19,248 nucleotides of DNA, from assembly GCA_014872655.1 (NCBI GenBank), contig WHHJ01000036.1, positions 1-19,248 on the forward strand. The letters run 5' to 3'. This document shows, one piece after another, positions 1 through 7,713 of the stretch (its first letter is position 1; every line of letters starts with the position of its first letter). The notes below the pieces were generated by a model. The model did not search any database, was not told where the DNA came from, and saw only the letters and a program-made list of their open reading frames with translations. The DNA comes from Clostridia bacterium (GTDB lineage: Bacteria; Bacillota; Clostridia; Oscillospirales; UBA644). A program made the translations under genes and the position numbers.

Positions 1-2
1 AT

Positions 3-31
3 AGTATACCATATCCGCCGGTTGTTGTCAA
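3..31 (-). promoter_or_regulatory. Sigma-A promoter reading out of the left edge
   Basis: On the minus strand TTGACA (26-31) is followed after exactly 17 nt by TATACT (3-8), close to the sigma-A consensus. It lies beyond the terminator of the GH78 gene and points left, so it should drive a separate gene outside this window. The target is unknown. Confidence 0.75.
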
Positions 32-86
32 TAGCCGTTTCCGGATTTTGTCGAGATCCTTCTCATAAATCCATATCAATAAATGT

Positions 87-110
87 TCCGGGCCGAAACA
101 ACGGCCCGGA
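87..110 (-). terminator. Hairpin terminator after the GH78 gene
   Basis: A perfect 9-bp GC-rich inverted repeat (TCCGGGCCG / CGGCCCGGA) with a 6-nt loop starts 5 nt after the TAA stop of the GH78 gene. The minus-strand tail is only moderately T-rich (ACATTTATTG), so termination may be incomplete. It separates the GH78 gene from the outgoing promoter at 3-31. Confidence 0.6.
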
Positions 111-115
111 TTCTT

Positions 116-1804
116 TTAAAATACGATTTCAATGCCATCGGGAGCAGTATAACGAACATCTATGGTCCCGTCCGGCTGCTTTTCACAACAAACGGTCAAC
201 AGCCCTTTCGGCGTGGGAAAACTGCCTTTTGCATACTGCAAACTGCCCAGCTGAGGGGTCAGACGAATCCGCTTACACCCGTCCGCAATCGGCATAATAC
301 CCAAGACGTACTGCATCAAAAACGGTGCCGGTCCACTGGCCCAACCGTGGCAAAAACTGTGCCGGTACCCGCTGTAGCAATATCCGCCAAAATCGCCGTG
401 AATATCTTTTTTATCACTGTCTTCGGGCAACAATTCATCTACACGAGAACAATTTTCGGTCCAGTCAATATCAAAATCTTCCCAAAATGTTGTTGCTCCC
501 AGATCCAGCATAGCACCCCAATATTCGCGAATACAGTTTAAGGCAAAATCTATTTGGCCGGCCTCGGCAATGGCCTTTAATATGTAATAACCCAAAAAGG
601 TAGAAAAACCATGTACGCCATTTTTCCCGAGCAGATCATCATAGGCAAACCCCGCATCAATCTGACCGGCAAGAACCTGTAAAGCCGCGGCCTGCTTCAA
701 TCCGTTAGCATCTACAACATGCTGGCGCAACTTCTCTGCGCATTTTGCCGCAAAAACAGCATTTTCCGTATCCGACAAATGATTGAGGATATCTGCCGCA
801 GCCTTCATCGAAAGTACAAACAACGCTTGTACTCCGGCTTTTTGTCCCTCCGGATTGACCGAAGAAGGCCAATCTAAAAAGTTATTCTCAATCAGGCTTT
901 CTCCGTTTTCGGCAATCAGCGTACTGAAGTACCGAACCGCCTGCACAATATAATCATGCTGTTTTTCAAGATAGTCCCGGTCGCCTGTGTGCAGATAGTG
1001 ATCTCGCTGGATCAAAATCCACCACAACGAATAAGCCGGAATTCCGTTCATCACTTGAGGGACCGGCGTATTATTTTTAGCCAGATCTAAACTCTTTTCC
1101 ACACAGTTTTGTTGTCCAAACACATAATCGATGGTCGATACCTCCGGATGCATGTCTCCGATCCAGACCAAACGGTCCCGTTTCACACCGTCCCAAACAT
1201 ATTCCTGCATATTTAATTGCACCGTATAAGCGGCGGTTCGCCAAATCGCATTTAAACGTTCATCGTCACATTCAAAACTACCCAAGCACGGGATATCCCG
1301 ATAGGTCATTGCCGCACGCACACTCTTTAAGTGCAGTTCGCAGTTCTCCCCTTCCAGGTCAATCCGACAAAATCGGAAACCGGTATTGCCGATTGCCGTC
1401 ATGCCCAGCCAACTGACTGCATAAATTCCGTCACGGATTGCGTGGTCATTGGTCGCCCCTTTCTGGCCCACATCACTCATCGCTTCCATTGCGCTTTCGC
1501 CAAACCGAACACGAACTTTTCCACCTGTTAAATGCGTCACCAGCTGGATTCCGCCTTGCATCTCTATGCCAAAATCAAGCAAAATCCCGGCTTTTTGATC
1601 ATGATTGCGCAAAATACATAACTCTCCGGCTTCCAGCGTTGCCTGTCCGATCGGCTCGCGCAGCAAGACCTCAGAATTTTCGACTTCGGCTCCTTCTCCG
1701 GTATACTGCCATAAGATTTTTACGGGACAAAAATAATCGGTTACCCGTTCATCCCGAATGCTGTGAATATTCGGGTTTATTTTATTTCTTAAATCAAAAG
1801 ACAT
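116..1804 (-). CDS. GH78 alpha-L-rhamnosidase-like protein, short form
   Basis: This is a 562-aa protein of the bacterial alpha-L-rhamnosidase (GH78) type, which removes terminal L-rhamnose from glycosides and polysaccharides. Residues 205-217 carry Asp205, Asp210 and Asp217 at the spacing (0, +5, +12) of the acidic cluster described in Bacillus RhaB. Glu442 in TTFWED fits the second catalytic acid. FCHGWASGPAPFLMQYVLGI near the C-terminus matches the end of the (alpha/alpha)6 barrel. The first 165 residues look like a beta-sandwich. At 562 aa it is shorter than the common forms of roughly 900 aa, so extra N-terminal beta-domains are missing. There is no signal peptide, so it should be cytoplasmic. 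The ATG is preceded by AGGAG at 8-9 nt spacing. It is transcribed alone, between its own promoter (1852-1880) and the hairpin at 87-110. Family assignment is firm; rhamnose specificity is inferred. Confidence 0.85.
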   Translation of the reverse strand: MSFDLRNKINPNIHSIRDERVTDYFCPVKILWQYTGEGAEVENSEVLLREPIGQATLEAGELCILRNHDQKAGILLDFGIEMQGGIQLVTHLTGGKVRVRFGESAMEAMSDVGQKGATNDHAIRDGIYAVSWLGMTAIGNTGFRFCRIDLEGENCELHLKSVRAAMTYRDIPCLGSFECDDERLNAIWRTAAYTVQLNMQEYVWDGVKRDRLVWIGDMHPEVSTIDYVFGQQNCVEKSLDLAKNNTPVPQVMNGIPAYSLWWILIQRDHYLHTGDRDYLEKQHDYIVQAVRYFSTLIAENGESLIENNFLDWPSSVNPEGQKAGVQALFVLSMKAAADILNHLSDTENAVFAAKCAEKLRQHVVDANGLKQAAALQVLAGQIDAGFAYDDLLGKNGVHGFSTFLGYYILKAIAEAGQIDFALNCIREYWGAMLDLGATTFWEDFDIDWTENCSRVDELLPEDSDKKDIHGDFGGYCYSGYRHSFCHGWASGPAPFLMQYVLGIMPIADGCKRIRLTPQLGSLQYAKGSFPTPKGLLTVCCEKQPDGTIDVRYTAPDGIEIVF

Positions 1805-1851
1805 CTGTCAACTCTCCTCATGAGGAAATACTCCCCGTTTAACGTGTTTTT

Positions 1852-1880
1852 ATTATACTATATTCCCATTAAAAATGCAA
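1852..1880 (-). promoter_or_regulatory. Sigma-A promoter of the GH78 gene
   Basis: Minus-strand TTGCAT (1875-1880), a 17-nt spacer and a perfect TATAAT (1852-1857) lie about 50 nt upstream of the GH78 start codon. No strong operator palindrome is seen beside it, so its control is unclear. Confidence 0.75.
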
Positions 1881-1906
1881 CCCGTTTTACAAATAAACAA
1901 AACGAT

Positions 1907-1935
1907 TCATATTTTCGGGACAGGTCAAATATGAT
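1907..1935 (+). promoter_or_regulatory. Possible SigE-type sporulation promoter of the SPOCS gene
   Basis: TCATATT (1907-1913) followed after 14 nt by AATATGAT (1928-1935) partly fits a SigE pattern (ATATT-like -35, CATACAAT-like -10; 5 of 8 bases match in the -10). No good sigma-A promoter is seen here. SigE control would suit a SipL-type gene, which is a mother-cell function. The match is weak. Confidence 0.3.
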
Positions 1936-1967
1936 ATATTGTAAAATAAAAAAACAGAGGTGTTTTT

Positions 1968-3467
1968 ATGACCAGACGAAACGATACGGTTACATACAAC
2001 GAATGGATTCAAACGCTGCAGGGAGAAACGGCGGCTGAAAGCGAGATTATTTTACCGGACTACTGTCCCGGTATCTTAAAATTGGTTCAAACGAACGCCA
2101 CGGTGCTGTTGAGGTCTCAATCGGTTCGGGGAGACAGAGCTTATGTAGAAGGTGCGGTAGAATTCTGTGTGGTTTATCTTTCTGACACGGCTGAAGGACT
2201 GCAATGCGTAACCCACCAAGTGCCGTTTTCACAAACGGTACAAATTCGAAACGAAGCCGACACGTCTCAAATTCGGGTTCACGCAAAAATCAGTTATGCA
2301 AATGCCCGCGCACTTAGCCCGCAAAAACTGTATGTCAAAGCCACCGTTGAAACCATTACCAATGTATTTGCGCCGTCAACGGTAACCCTGCTGGATGAAG
2401 AAACGGCGAAAAAGGTAGAAAAGAAAACAGAGTCTGCAATATTGTCCGATATCATCAACGTTTCCCAGAAAACATTAAAAATGAGCGACGAAATTGAAAT
2501 TACCTCGGCGCCAGTTTCTAAAATCATGCGGTATGAAACCAGATTCCGTACCACAGATAAAAAAATCATTAACAATAAGATGATTGTAAAAGCCGATATG
2601 TCATTAAAAATCACCTATATTTCAACAGACGGTCATCTATACAATCAAACAGCAGAATTTCCAATTTCTCAGGTAATGGAAATCGGAGAAGCAGACGAAC
2701 AAACGATTTGCAGTATCAGCTATTCGGTCTGCGATTGTCACTTTAATATCAAGGAAAACGCAGACAAATCGGCAGTAGATTGCGATTTGGAAATCAACAT
2801 CTGTGCACAGTGTTTTCAAAATGAACAGATCGACATTATCACGGATGCGTTTTCAACCAAACACCATACAGAATGCAACAACAAACCGATTTGCTTGCAA
2901 AAGGTCTTTTGCTTAGATCAAAACGCCGACTTTAAAGAAAACATCCGGTTGGATGGTTGTACCGGGATTTCGGATATTGCAGTGGTGCCCAGCATCATGA
3001 GTGTCGGATATGACGCAGACCAAAAATGCGTACTGTGTCAGGGAGCTTTTGATTGCAGTATCATCTATACCGATACCGAGTCGGATCTGCTTTGTATGCA
3101 AAAAAGTGTTCCGTTCCAAATCTCAATCGATACCGGCTGTGTACCGAGCTCCGTAAAAAACGGTGCGGAATTGCATCTGACTAATTTGTCCTATACCTTT
3201 GATTCCGGCACCCTGACACTGAAAATCGAAACGGAGTTATCCGGTTTTCTGATTGTGGGCACCGAACTGAATGCGGTAACGGAAATTACTTTTTCCGAAG
3301 ACGGTGAGCGCGCTCCATCTCCGATTGTTCTTTGCTATGCCGGATGCGGCGAATCGGTTTGGGACATTGCCAAGAAATACGGAGCAAGCCCTGAAAAAAT
3401 TATGCAAAGAAACGGACTTCAGGAATCATGCTTGTCGGAAAGCCGCATGCTGTTTATCACAAGATAA
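1968..3467 (+). CDS. SPOCS (DUF3794) repeat protein with C-terminal LysM, SipL-like
   Basis: This 499-aa soluble protein has about three SPOCS/DUF3794-type beta repeats (near residues 30-120, 175-265 and 325-410) and a C-terminal LysM domain from about residue 452. The LysM segment includes GESVWDIAKKYGASPEKIM, the typical LysM core. The same architecture occurs in clostridial SipL, which binds the coat ATPase SpoIVA in the mother cell and is needed for coat assembly around the forespore. That role is inferred from architecture, because SPOCS/LysM proteins occur as several paralogues. The ATG follows an AGAGGTG ribosome binding site. It is divergent from the GH78 gene and has no clear terminator before the rpsO promoter. 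It is the best evidence in the window that the host forms endospores. Because paralogues cannot be told apart here, no gene symbol is given. Confidence 0.85.
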   Translation: MTRRNDTVTYNEWIQTLQGETAAESEIILPDYCPGILKLVQTNATVLLRSQSVRGDRAYVEGAVEFCVVYLSDTAEGLQCVTHQVPFSQTVQIRNEADTSQIRVHAKISYANARALSPQKLYVKATVETITNVFAPSTVTLLDEETAKKVEKKTESAILSDIINVSQKTLKMSDEIEITSAPVSKIMRYETRFRTTDKKIINNKMIVKADMSLKITYISTDGHLYNQTAEFPISQVMEIGEADEQTICSISYSVCDCHFNIKENADKSAVDCDLEINICAQCFQNEQIDIITDAFSTKHHTECNNKPICLQKVFCLDQNADFKENIRLDGCTGISDIAVVPSIMSVGYDADQKCVLCQGAFDCSIIYTDTESDLLCMQKSVPFQISIDTGCVPSSVKNGAELHLTNLSYTFDSGTLTLKIETELSGFLIVGTELNAVTEITFSEDGERAPSPIVLCYAGCGESVWDIAKKYGASPEKIMQRNGLQESCLSESRMLFITR

Positions 3468-3501
3468 TCCAGACATGTTATAAAAAATTCATATTTAACC
3501 C

Positions 3502-3530
3502 TTTACAAACGTTAAAAAATGTGGTAAAAT
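3502..3530 (+). promoter_or_regulatory. Sigma-A promoter of rpsO
   Basis: TTTACA (3502-3507), a 17-nt spacer and TAAAAT (3525-3530) form a good sigma-A promoter. Transcription should begin near 3537, just before the structured leader. Confidence 0.75.
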
Positions 3531-3541
3531 ACCAATATACC

Positions 3542-3583
3542 TGCAGTAAGTGACAGCGATCACCGGCTGATCGTCTTACCGCA
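3542..3583 (+). promoter_or_regulatory. Structured rpsO leader, candidate S15 autoregulatory element
   Basis: The leader folds into a two-part hairpin. The outer stem is TGC plus GTAAG (3542-3550) with CTTAC plus GCA (3575-3583), 8 bp with one A/C mismatch. The inner stem is GCGATCA (3556-3562) with TGATCGT (3568-3574), with a 5-nt loop and a 5-nt left bulge. ATCACC (3559-3564) is also complementary to GGTGAT (3603-3608) in the ribosome binding site, so an alternative pairing could hide the translation start. S15 is known to repress its own mRNA in several bacteria through differing leader folds; that this leader does so is inferred. Confidence 0.5.
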
Positions 3584-3614
3584 CGGCGAATTTTTATATG
3601 GAGGTGATGCAATA

Positions 3615-3878
3615 ATGATTAAAGAAACAAAAGCTCAAATTATTGCAGACAATCGGATTAACGAAAAAGATACGGGATCTCCGGAGGTTCAAATTGCGAT
3701 TCTGACCGAAAGAATCACAACTTTGACGGAGCACCTGAAAGTACATCAGAAAGATTTCCACTCTCGCAGAGGACTTCTGAAGATGGTCGGTCAGCGCAGA
3801 AACCTGCTGAAATATTTGAAAAACAAGGATATTTCAAGATACCGTGCCATTATCGAAAAACTCGGTCTGCGGAAATAA
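3615..3878 (+). CDS. rpsO: 30S ribosomal protein S15
   Basis: This 87-aa protein is clearly S15: it has the TGSPEVQIAILTERI helix, the HSRRGLL segment and the conserved C-terminal RRNLLKYL region. S15 is a primary binding protein of the 16S rRNA central domain and helps assemble the small-subunit platform. The length is normal for the family (about 88-89 aa). The ATG follows a strong GGAGGTGAT site. It is followed by a terminator-like hairpin and then pnp, the conserved rpsO-pnp order of many bacteria. Confidence 0.98.
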   Translation: MIKETKAQIIADNRINEKDTGSPEVQIAILTERITTLTEHLKVHQKDFHSRRGLLKMVGQRRNLLKYLKNKDISRYRAIIEKLGLRK

Positions 3879-3889
3879 TCAGGCTTTTC

Positions 3890-3930
3890 AAACCAGGGGA
3901 TATCGACCAATATCCCTTGGTTTTCTATCT
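3890..3930 (+). terminator. rpsO: Terminator or attenuator between rpsO and pnp
   Basis: A 14-bp stem with one G-U pair (3890-3903 with 3910-3923, 6-nt loop) is followed by a T-rich tail, TTTCTATCTTTTT. It should end most rpsO transcripts. I see no good promoter between it and pnp, so pnp expression may depend on partial readthrough. Confidence 0.7.
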
Positions 3931-3980
3931 TTTTCGAGAGAAAACAGGAAAAACGGAAAGAATATCTGCGGATTTAGCCG

Positions 3981-4028
3981 GCAGTTATATGAGAGCACAA
4001 ACAATTGCTTGCGCTTTGATATAACTGC
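3981..4028 (+). promoter_or_regulatory. Long hairpin in the pnp leader
   Basis: GCAGTTATAT (3981-3990) and ATATAACTGC (4019-4028) pair perfectly over 10 bp. After one mismatch, AGAGC (3992-3996) can pair with GCTTT (4013-4017). The element lies 42 nt before the pnp ATG and has no T-tail, so it is not a terminator. In E. coli a long leader stem upstream of pnp is cut by RNase III and used by PNPase to autoregulate. A similar role here is only a possibility. Confidence 0.45.
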
Positions 4029-4070
4029 TTGACCGTCGATATCCTTTCCACAATAAGAAGGGAGTAAAAA

Positions 4071-6197
4071 ATGGATATTTACGCAAATTACAAAGTGTTT
4101 GAAACGGAATTTGCAGGCAGACCTCTGGTTGTAGAACCCGGAAAATTTGCAGGTCTTGCAAACGGTTCTTGCTTGGTACGGTATGGAGACCCCTGCATTC
4201 TGGCTACGGCTACAGCCTCGGCCAAACCCAGAGACGGTATCGACTTTTTCCCTCTGGCTGTAGACTACGAAGAAAAGTTGTACAGCGTGGGAAAAATTCC
4301 GGGCGGCTTTTTAAAGAGAGAGGGAAAACCGACTGAAAAGGCAATTTTGGCCTCCCGATTGATCGACAGACCGATTCGGCCGCTATTCCCCAAAGATATG
4401 CGCAACGACGTGGTTATCAATACCACGCTGCTTTCGGTCGACAACAATTACTCGCCGGAAATCACGGCAATGATCGGTGCTTCGATTGCGATCTCCATTT
4501 CGGACATTCCGTGGAACGGACCGATCGGCGGCGTTTTGTTGGGATATGTAGACGGCGAATATGTCATCAATCCGAATATCGAACAAAGAGCCAAGTCTCA
4601 AATGGCTGTAACGGTTGCTGCCAGTGCAGAAAAGATCGTTATGATCGAAGCCGGCGCAAACGAAGTTCCGGATGACATTATGCTGGACGGCATTATTTAT
4701 GCTCATCAGGAAATCAAAAAAATCGTTGCATTTATTGAAGATATTAAACAGCAGATCGGCAAACCTAAGTTTGAGTACGCTTCGGCAGAACTGGATCATG
4801 ATTTTTACGATGCTGTTAAAGAATACTCTTTAACCAAGATCGAGCAAGCTTTGGATACCGATGATAAAGATGTACGAGATGCACGCCTGGCTGTTATTGA
4901 AAAAGATATCACCGAGCATTTTGCAGAACAGTACCCGGATAGCTCCGCTGCAATCGGCGAAGCGATGTACAAGATTCAAAAAGAAATTGTCAGACGCTGG
5001 CTGTTTGAGGAACACAGACGTGTTGACGGCAGAAGCCTTGACGATATTCGGCCCCTGCATGCAGAAGTTGGCCTGCTGCCCCGTGTACACGGTTCCGGAT
5101 TATTTAGCCGAGGACAGACGCAGGTTCTTACCATTGCAACATTGGGCCCGGTTTCGGAACAGCAGAAACTGGACGGCGTGGACGAAGAAAGTACCAAACG
5201 GTATATGCATCATTATAATATGCCCGGCTACTCTACCGGAGATGCCAAATCTTCCAGAGGCGCAGGAAGAAGAGAAATCGGTCACGGCGCATTGGCAGAA
5301 CGTTCTTTGGAACCGGTACTGCCGTCTGTTGAAGAGTTCCCGTACGCGATCCGCCTAGTATCTGAGGTATTGTCTTCGAACGGTTCTACATCGCAAGGTT
5401 CTGTTTGCGGATCCACCTTGGCATTAATGGATGCTGGCGTGCCGATTAAAGCGCCTGTAGCAGGTATTAGCTGCGGTCTAATCACAAAAGACGATCAATG
5501 GATTACCATGGTAGACATCCAAGGATTGGAAGACTTTTACGGAGATATGGACTTTAAGGTAGCCGGAACGATGAAAGGAATTACCTCGATTCAAATGGAT
5601 ATCAAAGTGGACGGCTTAACCTATGATATTATTAAAGACGCTTTCAGAAGAACAAAAGCCGGACGTGAGTTAATTATTAACGACATTATCCTGAAAGCAA
5701 TTCCCGAGCCCAGACCGGAACTTTCGGCTTATGCACCCAAGATTATTTGCTATGAAATTCCTGAGGATAAAATCAGTGAAGTTATCGGCAAAGGCGGCAA
5801 AGTGATTCAAAAAATCATTGCTGATACCGGCGTTAAGATTGATATTGATGATGACGGAAAAGCCTATATCTGCTATACCGATAAAGAGGCCGGCGAAAAG
5901 GCTTTATCGATTATTAAAACGATCGTTGAAGGTCCGATTGTGGGCAAGATCTATAAAGGCCGCGTAGTAAAGATTTTAGAGTTCGGCGCATTTGTAGAAT
6001 TGGCCCCGGGCAAAGACGGATTGTGCCACATTTCCAAATTGGCTGACAAACGAGTTGGTAAAGTAGAGGACGTTGTTTCCCTGGATGATGAAATCTGGGT
6101 AAAAGTAACCGAGATTGATAAAATGGGACGCGTGAACTTATCACGCAAAGATGCCCTGAAGGAAATGGAAGGTCAAACCTCCCAAGATCATGAATAA
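4071..6197 (+). CDS. pnp: Polyribonucleotide nucleotidyltransferase (PNPase)
   Basis: This 708-aa protein is a full-length PNPase, the trimeric phosphorolytic 3'-5' exoribonuclease of mRNA decay. Two RNase PH-like domains come first, with FSRGQTQVLT in the second core and STSQGSVCGSTLALMDAGVP further on. The metal-site segment EDFYGDMDFK supplies Asp488, Asp494 and Lys496, at the spacing of E. coli Asp486, Asp492 and Lys494. A KH domain with GKGG (VIGKGGKVIQKI) and a C-terminal S1 domain (GRVVKILEFGAFVEL) follow. The length is typical. The ATG follows AAGAAGGGAG. Its long leader with a stem-loop and its position behind the rpsO terminator suggest post-transcriptional control. Confidence 0.98.
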   Translation: MDIYANYKVFETEFAGRPLVVEPGKFAGLANGSCLVRYGDPCILATATASAKPRDGIDFFPLAVDYEEKLYSVGKIPGGFLKREGKPTEKAILASRLIDRPIRPLFPKDMRNDVVINTTLLSVDNNYSPEITAMIGASIAISISDIPWNGPIGGVLLGYVDGEYVINPNIEQRAKSQMAVTVAASAEKIVMIEAGANEVPDDIMLDGIIYAHQEIKKIVAFIEDIKQQIGKPKFEYASAELDHDFYDAVKEYSLTKIEQALDTDDKDVRDARLAVIEKDITEHFAEQYPDSSAAIGEAMYKIQKEIVRRWLFEEHRRVDGRSLDDIRPLHAEVGLLPRVHGSGLFSRGQTQVLTIATLGPVSEQQKLDGVDEESTKRYMHHYNMPGYSTGDAKSSRGAGRREIGHGALAERSLEPVLPSVEEFPYAIRLVSEVLSSNGSTSQGSVCGSTLALMDAGVPIKAPVAGISCGLITKDDQWITMVDIQGLEDFYGDMDFKVAGTMKGITSIQMDIKVDGLTYDIIKDAFRRTKAGRELIINDIILKAIPEPRPELSAYAPKIICYEIPEDKISEVIGKGGKVIQKIIADTGVKIDIDDDGKAYICYTDKEAGEKALSIIKTIVEGPIVGKIYKGRVVKILEFGAFVELAPGKDGLCHISKLADKRVGKVEDVVSLDDEIWVKVTEIDKMGRVNLSRKDALKEMEGQTSQDHE

Positions 6198-6203
6198 AAA
6201 CGA

Positions 6204-6236
6204 CGGCGGTACAAGATTTTGTACCGCTGTTTTTTT
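6204..6236 (+). terminator. pnp: Intrinsic terminator of pnp
   Basis: An 11-bp stem with one G-U pair (CGGCGGTACAA / TTGTACCGCTG) and a 4-nt loop is followed by seven T residues. It starts 6 nt after the pnp stop codon. Confidence 0.92.
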
Positions 6237-6283
6237 ATCATTATCACAAAAAATATGATATTTGCCTTTTCTTTGGATAACTC

Positions 6284-6312
6284 TTGCAAACCGCTAAAAC
6301 CTATGCTATAAT
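6284..6312 (+). promoter_or_regulatory. Sigma-A promoter of the HAD-thioesterase unit
   Basis: TTGCAA (6284-6289), a 17-nt spacer and a perfect TATAAT (6307-6312) preceded by TGC (extended -10) form a strong promoter. Transcription should start near 6319, about 20 nt before the ATG. Confidence 0.85.
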
Positions 6313-6341
6313 AATACAAATACCATAAATGCGGAGGAGTT

Positions 6342-7022
6342 ATGCAGCCAAAACTGATTACCTTTGACTACGGAGGAACCCTGTGCCAAGAAATCTATTA
6401 TGGAGACCGGGCAGGACTCAAAGCACTGCTTCCCCACATTATTCAAAACCCGCAAAAAGCTTCGTTGGACGATTTGATGCATGCAGCGGCACGCTTTCAT
6501 GCAACCAGCGGGCTACATACCGATTTTGAAACCATGAGCATCCAATATTTAAAATATGTTTTTGATTATTATAACATTCAATTAGACGTTGACGAGGCTC
6601 AGGCAGAACAAATCTTTTATAAAGCGGCCATTTCGGTAGAAAAAATGCCGGACATTCTTTTATTGCTGGAATATTTACAACAACAGCAAATAAAAACAGC
6701 AGTTATCAGCAATCTTCCCTTACGCAGCAAAACACTGGAACAACGATTAAAAGAATGCTTAGATGGGTTTGAGTTTGAATTTGTGATGACATCTGCAGAT
6801 TATCATTATAAAAAGCCGGCAAGCAATCTGTTTGAACTGGCACTGCACCGTGCAGAGGTTTGTGCAGAAGAAACCTGGCACTGCGGCGACAGTTATGAAT
6901 GTGATGTCCTGGGTGCACGAAGTGTTGGAATTACGCCCATATTATATGGAGAGGCCGATACAGACTGCATGTCCTTTCAGACTTGGGGACAAATGCTGAC
7001 AACGCTAAAAACAATGGAATAG
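6342..7022 (+). CDS. HAD-superfamily hydrolase with an atypical DYGGT motif
   Basis: This 226-aa soluble protein has all four haloacid dehalogenase-fold motifs: FDYGGTL (nucleophile Asp9), VISN (Ser123), YKKP (Lys157/158) and CGDSYECDVLGA (Asp183, Asp188). A helical cap of subclass I type fits between motifs I and II. The residue two after the nucleophile is Gly11, where ordinary HAD phosphatases have an acid/base Asp. Phosphonatases and dehalogenases also lack that Asp, so a simple phosphatase label would be unsafe. The substrate is unknown. A GGAGGAG site precedes the ATG. The thioesterase gene follows after 10 nt, so the two are co-transcribed. Confidence 0.85.
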   Translation: MQPKLITFDYGGTLCQEIYYGDRAGLKALLPHIIQNPQKASLDDLMHAAARFHATSGLHTDFETMSIQYLKYVFDYYNIQLDVDEAQAEQIFYKAAISVEKMPDILLLLEYLQQQQIKTAVISNLPLRSKTLEQRLKECLDGFEFEFVMTSADYHYKKPASNLFELALHRAEVCAEETWHCGDSYECDVLGARSVGITPILYGEADTDCMSFQTWGQMLTTLKTME

Positions 7023-7032
7023 GAGAACGTTT

Positions 7033-7413
7033 ATGAAAGTTGGAGAAAAATTAGAAAAAACCTTTGATATTACAGATGCAATGTTGGCCAATAAGGTGGG
7101 AAGCGGCATGCTGCCGGTGCTTTCCACCCCCAGCATGATTTCCTGTATGGAGAATACAGCCGCACAATTAGTGCAAAATGACTTGCAACCAGGGCAAGGA
7201 ACCGTGGGTTATATTGTCAATATAAAACATTTGGCTCCTACCTGCGCAGGACAAACATTCCGCGTTACCGCGACCCTGACGGCAATCAACGGCAAAATGT
7301 TGGACTTTGCTGTACAGGCTTATGACAATGCGGGGCTGATCGGAGAGGGAGTGCACACGCGCTGTATCATTACCGATGACCGCTTTATGCAAAAGGCAGA
7401 AGGCCGAAAATAA
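7033..7413 (+). CDS. FlK-like hotdog-fold acyl-CoA thioesterase
   Basis: This 126-aa protein has the single hotdog-domain layout of the fluoroacetyl-CoA thioesterase (FlK) family. Thr32, Glu40 and His66 (in STPSM, CMENTA and IKHLAP) match the spacing of the FlK catalytic set Thr42, Glu50 and His76 exactly, so a working thioesterase is likely. Relatives are common in anaerobes that never meet fluoroacetate, and the acyl-CoA substrate cannot be read from the sequence. An AGGAG site precedes the ATG, 10 nt after the HAD gene. The pair ends at a strong terminator, making a compact two-gene operon. Confidence 0.83.
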   Translation: MKVGEKLEKTFDITDAMLANKVGSGMLPVLSTPSMISCMENTAAQLVQNDLQPGQGTVGYIVNIKHLAPTCAGQTFRVTATLTAINGKMLDFAVQAYDNAGLIGEGVHTRCIITDDRFMQKAEGRK

Positions 7414-7426
7414 AATGAGTAAAAAT

Positions 7427-7469
7427 AAAACCGGTTGCAGATAAAGTATATCCGCAGCCGGTTTTTTTT
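7427..7469 (+). terminator. Intrinsic terminator of the HAD-thioesterase unit
   Basis: AAAACCGGTTGC pairs with GCAGCCGGTTTT (one G-U pair). The large loop can pair further, and a run of T follows. It starts 13 nt after the thioesterase stop codon. Confidence 0.88.
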
Positions 7470-7675
7470 ATATCAAACCATCCTTCACAGCAGTCAATCA
7501 TCCTGGATCAGCACATATATCATTTAGTATGTTTAAGATTTTGCTCAACAAGACGTTCGAGTCTGCAACAAAAGATGTTTGTACCGAATCCAAACAGCGG
7601 AGATCAATAACAAGAACAGTACAAGGAGCATATACAGTTAAAACACCTGTCCTGCTCAAAACTTTTATAATCCGT
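7470..7675. other. Gene-free spacer between convergent units
   Basis: About 200 bp lie between the thioesterase terminator and the GH2 terminator. Open frames of 60-65 codons exist on both strands (7529-7717 plus, 7498-7695 minus). Neither has a ribosome binding site or a recognisable motif, and the plus-strand one runs into the terminator stem. I see no promoter or structured RNA. It may be a decayed remnant, but nothing in it is recognisable. Confidence 0.5.
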
Positions 7676-7713
7676 AAAAGTGCAACAGTAAACAAAGAAA
7701 CTGCTGCACTTTT
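7676..7713 (-). terminator. Terminator of the GH2 gene
   Basis: A 14-bp stem (7676-7689 with 7700-7713) has a 10-nt loop. On the minus-strand RNA every position pairs (one G-U), whereas the plus-strand RNA has an A/C mismatch at that position. This favours leftward use for the GH2 gene, which ends 54 nt upstream. The minus-strand tail is CTTTTACGG, with a short T-run. Confidence 0.7.

Noticed and set aside
1491..1500. GCGCTTTCGC, a half-match to the LacI palindrome, inside the GH78 gene
   Set aside because: Only one half fits, it is deep in coding sequence, and the codons explain it (residues around Gly102-Met106).
1815..1826. 12-bp palindrome TCCTCATGAGGA over the GH78 ribosome binding site
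   Set aside because: The arms would leave almost no loop, so it cannot hide the site as a hairpin, and a short palindrome here can arise from the GAGGA site itself.
4030..4057. TTGACC plus a weak -10 as a pnp promoter
   Set aside because: The -10 (AATAAG) is poor and transcription would start on top of the pnp ribosome binding site.
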